Assembly: GCA_937903095.1 (NCBI GenBank)
Contig: CALCZN010000060.1
Coordinates: forward strand, 1 to 9,280
Length of the DNA stretch: 9,280 nucleotides
Source of the DNA: Zeimonas sp937903095
GTDB lineage: Bacteria; Pseudomonadota; Gammaproteobacteria; Burkholderiales; Burkholderiaceae_E
Direction: 5' to 3'
Notes under the pieces: generated by a model
Told to the model about the DNA's origin: nothing
Database searches by the model: none
The model's input: the letters and a program-made list of their open reading frames with translations, nothing else
Program-made: the position numbers and the translations under genes
In this document: in pieces, positions 1-5,470 of the stretch
Layout of the letters: every line of letters starts with the position of its first letter
How positions within the stretch are numbered: the stretch's first letter is position 1

Positions 1-435
1 GTACTTCTTCGGGTCGTTGAGCTCGCTGGCGAACGAGGCGCCGGCCATCAGGATCGAGCCCATGCGTTCCAGCTCGGGATTGATCGTCTTGGCGAACGCG
101 GTCGAGTCGCCGTAATAGAGGTTGACCTTCTCCTGGCTGGTGATCTTCTTGAACGCGGCCACCGATGCGTCGACCTTGTACGCGGTGTCTTCCGGCACGT
201 AGCGCAGCCTGCGGCCCTGGATGCCGCCGGCGTCGTTGACGATCTTCACGTAGTCCTGGATGCCGGCGTGAATGCCGATGCCGGCGAAGGCGAACACGCC
301 GGTCATCGGGATCGATCCGCCGATGACGATGTCTTCGCCCGCGGCCTGCGAAAACGCGGCTTTGGGTGCGAGCGCCAGCCCGGTGGCGGCGGCGATGGCG
401 CCGACGGCGCTGCGACGGGTTTTGGAAATGCTCAT
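1..435 (-). CDS. Branched-chain amino acid-type ABC transporter substrate-binding protein (partial, C-terminus beyond window)
   Basis: Periplasmic type 1 solute-binding protein (Peripla_BP_6/LivK-like). It would capture an amino acid or related small ligand and deliver it to the LivHM permease encoded just upstream. The 145 visible residues begin with an export signal: basic start with T6-R7-R8, an Ala/Gly/Leu-rich core at about 10-28, and a likely cleavage near SQA (29-31). TRRSAV is loosely Tat-like, so Tat export is possible but unproven. The mature part opens with the family pattern IVIGGSIPMTG (36-46), then a G-I-Q-G-R-R-L turn (71-77) and V-D-A-S-V-A-A-F-K-K-I (88-98), all typical of this fold. 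The ATG follows a very strong Shine-Dalgarno. The gene lies 49 nt downstream of livM with no promoter seen, so it is probably the next operon gene. The ligand cannot be told from the sequence; Liv-like systems also carry amides, urea and aromatic compounds. Confidence 0.93.
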   Translation of the reverse strand, partial: MSISKTRRSAVGAIAAATGLALAPKAAFSQAAGEDIVIGGSIPMTGVFAFAGIGIHAGIQDYVKIVNDAGGIQGRRLRYVPEDTAYKVDASVAAFKKITSQEKVNLYYGDSTAFAKTINPELERMGSILMAGASFASELNDPKKY

Positions 436-440
436 CGTGC

Positions 441-448
441 TCCTCCTT
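441..448 (-). promoter_or_regulatory. Strong Shine-Dalgarno of the substrate-binding protein gene
   Basis: Read on the minus strand this is AAGGAGGA, 5 nt before the ATG at 435. It is close to a perfect anti-16S match and far stronger than the sites of livG, livH and livM. This fits the usual need for excess binding protein over permease (inference). Confidence 0.8.
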
Positions 449-484
449 CTGTTCTGCGGGTGCGTGTGGATCGGGTCGTGGGGT

Positions 485-1525
485 TCAGGTGCGGAACGGA
501 TACAGGTGAAAGAAGCGCCGCACGCGGCGCCAGATCTCCGCGAGCCCCTGGGGCTCGAAGACGAGGAATCCGACGATCAGCGCGCCGAAGACGATCGTGC
601 GCACCGGCGAGAGCACGAGCGTCGCGTTCGCGCCCAGCGGCAGCCAGCCGACGACGAGCTTGAGCAGTTCGGGCACCATCGCCATGAAAGCTGCGCCGAG
701 GATGCTGCCGAGGATCGTGCCCATGCCGCCGACGATGATCGCCGCCAGGTAGAAGATCGACAGGATCAGCGGAAAGCTCTCCGGTGTCACCACCCGGAAG
801 AAATACGCCCACAGGCCGCCCGCCACGCCCGCATAGAAAGAAGAGACGGCGAAGGACAGCAGCTTGTAGCGCAGCAGCGGGATGCCGAGCACCTCGGCCG
901 AGATGTCGCGATCGCGAATGGCGATGAACGCGCGGCCGATCCGGGTGCGGAAGAGATTCGCCGCGCCCACCACCATCGCGATCGTCAGCGGCACGATCAG
1001 CCAGTAGAGGCGGAACGATGTGTCGAGCGCGGCGCCGAACAAGCGCGCCGGCTCCACCGTGAGGCCGGCCGTTCCGCCGGTGACCGAATCCCAGTTGGCG
1101 AAGAGGAAATGCGTGATGAACGACGCGGCGATCGTCGCGATCGCCAGATACAGCCCCTTGACGCGCAGCGACGGGATGCCGACCACCAGGCCGCCCGTCA
1201 TCGCCACGATGCCGCCGGCCACGAGATTGAAGAGCGCCGGCGTTCCCCAGCGTGCCTGCAGGACGGCCACGGTGTAGGCGCCCATCCCCATGAATGCTGC
1301 CTGGCCGAGACTCACCAGTCCGGTGTACCCGGTGAGGATGTTCAGGCCGGTCGCGCTGGCCACGTGGATGCCGACCAGGCACGCGAGGTACAGCCAGTAC
1401 TCGTTCGCGACGAACGGAAAGGCGAAGAGCGCGACGAACAGCGCGCCGATCCACGCCCATCGGGTCGGCGAGTCGATCAGCGCCTCGTCGGCGACGTAAT
1501 CGGGACGGGCCAGGCCTATGCGCAA
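485..1525 (-). CDS. livM: Branched-chain amino acid-type ABC transporter permease, LivM family
   Basis: Inner-membrane permease subunit that pairs with the LivH-like protein to form the transport channel. The 346 residues are mostly hydrophobic segments, with about eight to ten spans from residue 25 to 325. Family hallmarks are visible: GLNILTGYTGLVSLGQAAFMGMGAY (within 60-84, the LivM G-x-x-SLG-x-A-x-F-x-G-x-GAY pattern), the ATPase-contact loop GRAFIAIRDRDISAEVLGI (197-215), YAGVAGGLWAYF (231-242) and IVGGMGTILGSILGA (264-278). The C-terminus is basic and short. The start is a TTG 28 nt after the livH stop. It has a GGAG at 6 nt spacing, and no in-frame ATG occurs before residue 79, inside the conserved core. 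Length is normal for the family. The assignment is firm; the substrate is not known. Confidence 0.95.
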   Translation of the reverse strand: MRIGLARPDYVADEALIDSPTRWAWIGALFVALFAFPFVANEYWLYLACLVGIHVASATGLNILTGYTGLVSLGQAAFMGMGAYTVAVLQARWGTPALFNLVAGGIVAMTGGLVVGIPSLRVKGLYLAIATIAASFITHFLFANWDSVTGGTAGLTVEPARLFGAALDTSFRLYWLIVPLTIAMVVGAANLFRTRIGRAFIAIRDRDISAEVLGIPLLRYKLLSFAVSSFYAGVAGGLWAYFFRVVTPESFPLILSIFYLAAIIVGGMGTILGSILGAAFMAMVPELLKLVVGWLPLGANATLVLSPVRTIVFGALIVGFLVFEPQGLAEIWRRVRRFFHLYPFRT

Positions 1526-1531
1526 CTTCTA

Positions 1532-1535
1532 CTCC
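1532..1535 (-). promoter_or_regulatory. RBS supporting the TTG start of livM
   Basis: GGAG on the minus strand, 6 nt before the TTG at 1525-1523. It is the main reason to accept a TTG start, because the next in-frame ATG lies far inside the conserved permease core. Confidence 0.55.
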
Positions 1536-1553
1536 GCCGCTGCGGTCGGTCGG

Positions 1554-2438
1554 TCACAGTCGTTCGATCTCGTGCGTTCCGAACAGACCGTAGGGACGCA
1601 CCATCAGGATCAGCACCAGCAGCGTAAAGACGGCGAGCACCTTGAACTCGCCGCCCAGGTACGCGCCGGCCCATGCCTCGACGAGTCCGATGAACAGTCC
1701 GCCGACGAGCGCGCCCGCGATGCTGTCCAGGCCGCCGAAGATCACGACGACCAGCACGGTCAGGCCGAAGATCCCCATCGTCGACGAGATGCCGCCGATC
1801 GCACCCACCACGATGCCGGCTACCGCGGCGATCATGCCGGCGACGATCCACGACAGCGAGAACACGCGCGGCACGTCGATGCCCATCGACCAGGCCGCGG
1901 CCTGGTCGGAGGCGGTCGCGCGCAGCGCGACGCCGCCGCGCCAGAAGCGGAACACGATCAGCAGCGCGACGATCAGCAGCGCGGCGACCCAGAAGCCGTA
2001 GAACACCTTCGGCGAGACGTAGGCGTCGCCGACGAAGATCGGCTCGTTCGGCAGGAACTCGGGCAGCCGGCGCGGATCGGCCGTCCAGATCAGCTCGACG
2101 AGCCCGACGAGGATCGAACCGAGTCCGACGGTGACCATGAACACCGAAATCGGCGATTCGCCGAGCATCGGGCGGATCATCGTGCGCTCGACGAACGCGC
2201 CGAGCAGACCGCCGCCGGCGATCGCCGCGACGATCGCCACCCACACCGGCAGCGCGAAGCCGGCGGCGAACGCGAAGAAGACGTAGGCGCCGATCATCAG
2301 CATCTCGCCGATCGCGAGGTTCACCACGCGCGTCGCCTTGTAGATGACGACGAAGGCCAGGCCGGTGAGCGCGTACAGCGCGCCGGTTCCGAGACCGGCC
2401 AGCGAGATCTCGAGCAGGAACAGCCAGTCGAAGCTCAC
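1554..2438 (-). CDS. livH: Branched-chain amino acid-type ABC transporter permease, LivH family
   Basis: Second inner-membrane permease subunit, partner of LivM. The 294 residues include an N-terminal span (8-33) followed by the family motif R-V-V-N-L-A-I-G-E-M-L-M-I-G-A-Y (37-52). An Ile stands where many LivH proteins have His (N-x-A-H-G-E). Further spans lie at about 64-82, 100-118, 147-165, 194-216, 225-250 and 265-281. The cytoplasmic coupling region ALRATASDQAAAWSMGID (171-188) matches the LivH R-A-x-A-x-D-x-x-x-A-x-x-x-G-I pattern. The end, LMVRPYGLFG, is typical. I chose the GTG at 2438: it overlaps the livG stop as GTGA, has a GGAG 8 nt upstream, and gives the normal length. The frame stays open another 71 codons upstream, but that stretch is antiparallel noise inside livG with no family similarity. 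Translation is probably coupled to livG. Confidence 0.95.
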   Translation of the reverse strand: MSFDWLFLLEISLAGLGTGALYALTGLAFVVIYKATRVVNLAIGEMLMIGAYVFFAFAAGFALPVWVAIVAAIAGGGLLGAFVERTMIRPMLGESPISVFMVTVGLGSILVGLVELIWTADPRRLPEFLPNEPIFVGDAYVSPKVFYGFWVAALLIVALLIVFRFWRGGVALRATASDQAAAWSMGIDVPRVFSLSWIVAGMIAAVAGIVVGAIGGISSTMGIFGLTVLVVVIFGGLDSIAGALVGGLFIGLVEAWAGAYLGGEFKVLAVFTLLVLILMVRPYGLFGTHEIERL

Positions 2439-3283
2439 GCCGGGCACTCCGCGCGAGCGCCGGCCAGCCGGCGGCGCAGTTCGTCGACGCGGCCCGAGCC
2501 GAGATATGCGCGGATCACCTCGGGGTCGTTCTGCACCTGCGCCGGAGTGCCCTGCGCGATGACCTGGCCGAAATTGAGCACGACGACGCGGTCGGAGAGG
2601 TCCATCACCATCCCCATGTCGTGCTCGACCATCAGCACGGTGACGCCCCATTCGGCGCGCAGGTCGAGGATGAAGCGCGCCATGTCCTCGGTTTCCTCGC
2701 GGTTCATTCCCGCGACCGGTTCGTCGAGCAGCACGATCTTCGGCTGCATCGCCAGCGCCCGCGCCATTTCCACGCGCTTCTGCAGGCCGTAGGGCAGCGA
2801 CGCGACGGGGGCGTGGCGGATGTGGTCGATCTCGAGGAAGTCGATCACGCGCTCCTCGATCTCGGCGCGCAGCTGCATCTCCTCGCGCCGCGCGCGGCCG
2901 AAATAGAGCAGCGCGTCGAAGACGTTCGTGCGCAGGTGGCAGTGCCGGCCGAGCTTGATGTTGTCGAGCACGGTCATGCCGCGAAAGAGCGCGATGTTCT
3001 GGAAACTGCGCGCCACGCCGAGCGCGGCGCGCTTCGGCGCCGGCAGGCGCGTGATGTCACGCCCTTCGAGGCGGATCGACCCGCACGCCGGACGATAGAA
3101 GCCCGAGATCGTGTTGAACAGCGAAGTCTTGCCCGCGCCGTTCGGGCCGATCACCGACGTGATGCTGCCGGGCGCCACCGAGAAGCCGACGCCGGCGAGC
3201 GCCTGCACGCCGCCGAAGGCGAGCGTGAGGTCCTCGATCTGCAGCAGGCTCCGTTCGGACGAAACAGACTCGACGATCGACAA
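2435..3283 (-). CDS. livG: Branched-chain amino acid-type ABC transporter ATP-binding protein, LivG family
   Basis: Cytoplasmic ATPase that would power the LivHM permease. In the 282 residues I see Walker A GPNGAGKT (46-53), the Q-loop in ARSFQN (Q95), an ABC signature region LPYGLQKRVEMARAL (163-177), Walker B KIVLLDEPVAGMN (182-194) and the H-loop EHDM (H221). The RSFQN-x-x-LF stretch and the long helical insert (about 120-150) are typical of LivG rather than LivF. The signature is LPYGLQ rather than the usual LSGGQ; LivG proteins often read YGxQ here. About 20 extra residues with many Arg follow the usual end. The first start is a TTG at 3283 with no clear RBS, and no ATG or GTG precedes the conserved domain, so the exact start is uncertain. 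The 94 nt upstream contain a TTGACC but no convincing -10. The gene may be first in the liv operon or read through from 3758. Confidence 0.94.
   Translation of the reverse strand: MSIVESVSSERSLLQIEDLTLAFGGVQALAGVGFSVAPGSITSVIGPNGAGKTSLFNTISGFYRPACGSIRLEGRDITRLPAPKRAALGVARSFQNIALFRGMTVLDNIKLGRHCHLRTNVFDALLYFGRARREEMQLRAEIEERVIDFLEIDHIRHAPVASLPYGLQKRVEMARALAMQPKIVLLDEPVAGMNREETEDMARFILDLRAEWGVTVLMVEHDMGMVMDLSDRVVVLNFGQVIAQGTPAQVQNDPEVIRAYLGSGRVDELRRRLAGARAECPA
2447..2450 (-). promoter_or_regulatory. RBS deciding the GTG start of livH
   Basis: GGAG on the minus strand, 8 nt before the GTG at 2438-2436. It lies within the last codons of livG and supports the short start over the longer open frame that reaches 2651. 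Confidence 0.6.
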
Positions 3284-3377
3284 GCGCGGACGGACGTTGT
3301 GGCGTAGCCGCGCAGTCTCTGCGATCGTCGCAGGGGATGCAATAGGGGGAAGTGAAGGGTCAAGGGTGCTTCACGCT

Positions 3378-3758
3378 TCACGTCCTGCACTCGTTCGCCA
3401 GCTGCTTCCCGTGCTTCATGTCGAGCAGCATCGACTTGCCGGCGATGATCAGCCAGACGAGGCCCGACTGCTGGTCCTCGTAGCGCAGCGCGCCGGTTCG
3501 CGCCAGCACCGCCTTCATCCGGTATTCCTTCTTGTCGAAGCGCAGCACGGCGCTCTGCATGTCGGGCGACACCTGCTCCACGTCGACGCTGCGATTCAGC
3601 TCGCAGCGATAGACGCCGGCCGGGAACTTGAAGTTGTGCGGGTTGAAGACCGATGCATCGGTTTGATCGGCTGCCGAAGTCGACAGCGGCAGCGCAACCG
3701 CCGCGGCGGCGACGGCCAGGGGAAGGAGACGGGCGATCGGGAAACGGGTCGAGCGCAT
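3378..3758 (-). CDS. Small secreted protein resembling MliC/PliC lysozyme inhibitors
   Basis: A 126-residue exported protein. The signal peptide has a basic start (R2, R5, R10), a Leu/Ala core at 11-27 and a likely cleavage after STSAA (26-30). There is no lipobox Cys, so it should be periplasmic (PliC-like) rather than a lipoprotein. The mature part has the MliC-type layout: Y50-R-C52 near its start, a beta-rich middle with K-E-Y-R-M (77-81), T-G-A-L-R-Y (88-93), L-V-W-L (100-103), G-K-x-x-x-L (107-112), and a closing L-A-N-E-C (C124). C52 and C124 could form the family disulfide. Lysozyme inhibitors protect the peptidoglycan from host or competitor lysozymes. The Ser and Lys that insert into the lysozyme active site in studied MliC proteins seem replaced here (Thr88 and a hydrophobic residue), so inhibition is uncertain. 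The ATG has GGAG at 8 nt. It sits between the GTPase gene and livG on the same strand, with gaps of 197 and 94 nt. The frame stays open upstream to 5717 by chance. Confidence 0.75.
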   Translation of the reverse strand: MRSTRFPIARLLPLAVAAAAVALPLSTSAADQTDASVFNPHNFKFPAGVYRCELNRSVDVEQVSPDMQSAVLRFDKKEYRMKAVLARTGALRYEDQQSGLVWLIIAGKSMLLDMKHGKQLANECRT

Positions 3759-3784
3759 GATCGGTACTCCGGCGAACTCGGCTC

Positions 3785-3805
3785 GGCGCCCGTCGATCAG
3801 GCGCC
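3785..3805. repeat. Paired GGCGCC repeat in the leader of the MliC-like gene
   Basis: GGCGCC occurs at 3785-3790 and 3800-3805 with 9 nt between. On the minus strand the units read GGGCGCC-TGATCGAC-GGGCGCC. Because each unit is itself a palindrome, the pair is both a direct and an inverted repeat. It lies between the candidate -10 (3822-3827) and the RBS (3767-3770). It could be a small hairpin in the 5' leader or a protein-binding site, or chance in GC-rich DNA. Confidence 0.3.
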
Positions 3806-3821
3806 CGGAAAAAGCGCGAGA

Positions 3822-3827
3822 AGTATA
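3822..3827 (-). promoter_or_regulatory. Candidate -10 element for the MliC-like gene
   Basis: TATACT on the minus strand, a 5-of-6 match to the sigma-70 -10 consensus, stands out in GC-rich sequence. It lies about 65 nt before the ATG at 3758. No good -35 is present at 16-18 nt spacing (ACGTCC or CACGTC) and there is no TGn extension, so this is a half-supported promoter. Confidence 0.35.
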
Positions 3828-3955
3828 CGCCCGGCGAATGCCCGGGACGTGAGCGCAATGCTGCGGCTTTCGCCGGGCGCCGGCAACCGGACTTCGCTCG
3901 AAAAACGACGAACGGCAGCAAACGCGACGCCCGCGGCGATCGGCTCCCGCACCGT

Positions 3956-5470
3956 TCAGATGGTGTCGTGCGCCGGGTCGGGTACGACGAGCTTCGAGTC
4001 GCGCACGCCGACCGGATACAGGCGCGCGAGCACGTCGAGCGTGGCGCCGGCGAGCGCCGGCCGCAGCGCCGAGGCGAGCATCCCCTCGGCACCGTCCTCG
4101 CCGCGCAGCGACCAGGCGTGCTCGAAGATCTCGTGATGCGCCTTCAGCACCGATTGCACCAGCTCGTGCCAGTGCGCCGGGTGTTCGGAGGCGCTCCAGT
4201 CGCCGCGGCCTCGTCCGTAATGCGCGACGGCCAGGTAGGCGAGCAGCGCGGCTGCGGTCGATTCCTCGAGCACCGCGTCGCTCCAGGCAACCGCCGGTGT
4301 CGGGCCGCCGCGCACGAGGTTGTAGCCGCGCGCGAGTCCGAATGCGCCCATCGCGCCGAGCAGGCTGCCGCCGAGGATTCCCGCCCCGAAGCTGAAGCCT
4401 CCGGTGGCGAGGTCGGCCTTCAACCCGGCGAGCGCGCCGGTGAGCACGCCGCCGAGCACGGCGGCCCGGCCTTCGGGCAGGCGGCTGCTGACCTCGTAGT
4501 GTTCGGCGAGGCGTTCGATGATCTCGGTACTCGCGTGTCCGCCGAGCCCGTGCAGCGCGATCAGCCGATCGGTGGCCGAACGCATCGCCTCGTCCAGGCG
4601 CTGCGCGAGCGCGCGCATCGCCTGTCGCCGCGCGACCGGCACCGTATCGGAGTTGCCCGACGGCGCACGCGCAAGCGCCTGCGCGGCGTCGCGCAGGCGC
4701 TCGAACATTCCGACGTCGCGGATCGCCTCGCGGTCGATCGCGATCCGGGCGAGCGCCTGCGCGAGCACGTCGATGGCCGCGTCGAAGACGTGCCGGCGCG
4801 CGTTCAGCCATTCGTCGATCAGGCGCCGGCAGGACGCGCGCGACTCGGCGGGGAGCGCGTCGGCGATCGCGCGCAGCAGCGTCGCTTCCTGCACCCAGCA
4901 GCGCGCGAAGGCATCGAGCGGGAGCACCGTGCGCACCAGGCGGGCTGTGGACAGATGGCGGCGCCATTCGTCCAGCTCGGCCGCTTCGTCGGACGCCGGC
5001 CGCGGCTGCCCGAGCTGGTTCAGCAGCACGATCACCGGCTTGCCGATCCAGTCGAGCACGCGCATCTCGTCGTCGATGTATCGCGCCTGCGCCAGCGGCT
5101 CGGAAGCGTTCACCAGATAGAGCACCACGTCCGCGCGCTCGCGCACGTTGCGCACGGCCTGCTGGCTGGCCCAGAGCGCGCGATCGCGGAAGCGGTCCCA
5201 GACCTGCCCGACGAACCACCCGATCGGATCGCCGGCCGATTCGAGCCTTCGCGCCAGGCGCGCGCTGTCGCCGAAGCCCGGCGTATCCCACAGCGTGAGG
5301 CGATCGCCTTGCGGCGTCTGCACGAGCGTGTGCTCTTCGGCCGACTCGGTCACGTGCGCCTCGTCGCGCACGATGCCGATGTCGCGCCCGAGCAGCGTGC
5401 GCGCCAGCGTCGTCTTGCCGACGTTCGTGTGCGAGACGAGGCTCAGCGAGATCGTTCGGCCTTCGCTCAT
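3956..5470 (-). CDS. P-loop GTPase with C-terminal DUF3482 domain
   Basis: A 504-residue protein of the GTPase/DUF3482 family, function unknown. The N-terminal G domain shows G1 SHTNVGKTT (13-21), a likely switch I Thr in H-V-T-E (39-42), G3 LWDTPG (60-65), and beta strands VVLYLVN (115-121) and VIVLLNQLG (146-154). At the G4 position it reads N-Q-L-G rather than N-K-x-D, so the Asp that normally selects guanine is missing; this looks like a family trait, and GTP specificity is inferred. The C-terminal half is helical, with a Gly/Ala-rich hydrophobic block at 338-385 (G-G-V-L-T-G-A-L-A-G-L and G-A-G-I-L-G-G-S-L-L-G-A-M-G-A) that may insert in or lie against the membrane. The ATG overlaps the stop of the DUF2868 gene as ATGA and has no visible Shine-Dalgarno, so translation is probably coupled. 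The frame continues open to 7084 without meaning. The pairing suggests the GTPase works on or with the DUF2868 membrane protein. Confidence 0.93.
   Translation of the reverse strand: MSEGRTISLSLVSHTNVGKTTLARTLLGRDIGIVRDEAHVTESAEEHTLVQTPQGDRLTLWDTPGFGDSARLARRLESAGDPIGWFVGQVWDRFRDRALWASQQAVRNVRERADVVLYLVNASEPLAQARYIDDEMRVLDWIGKPVIVLLNQLGQPRPASDEAAELDEWRRHLSTARLVRTVLPLDAFARCWVQEATLLRAIADALPAESRASCRRLIDEWLNARRHVFDAAIDVLAQALARIAIDREAIRDVGMFERLRDAAQALARAPSGNSDTVPVARRQAMRALAQRLDEAMRSATDRLIALHGLGGHASTEIIERLAEHYEVSSRLPEGRAAVLGGVLTGALAGLKADLATGGFSFGAGILGGSLLGAMGAFGLARGYNLVRGGPTPAVAWSDAVLEESTAAALLAYLAVAHYGRGRGDWSASEHPAHWHELVQSVLKAHHEIFEHAWSLRGEDGAEGMLASALRPALAGATLDVLARLYPVGVRDSKLVVPDPAHDTI

Noticed and set aside
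272..1627. Long plus-strand open frame (451 codons) opposite livM and the binding protein gene
   Set aside because: Its product is rich in Arg, Ala, Asp, His and Gln with no domain pattern. The minus-strand genes give clear membrane and binding-protein families, so this is a GC-rich shadow frame.
3358..3363. TTGACC on the minus strand upstream of livG as a -35 box
   Set aside because: No acceptable -10 hexamer at 16-18 nt; the nearest AT-rich stretch (CTATTG) is only about 12 nt away.
3352..3374. GTGAAG/CTTCAC hairpin after the MliC-like gene, with a second CTTCAC copy at 3376-3381
   Set aside because: 6-bp stem, 11-nt loop and no T run on either strand. Not a convincing terminator, though a small attenuating structure before livG is possible.
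3901..3957. Possible intrinsic terminator after the GTPase gene: GAACGG/CCGTTC arms and a run of five T on the minus strand
   Set aside because: The stem is only 6 bp with a loop of about 36 nt, and the T run is 4 nt away from it. Too weak to call.
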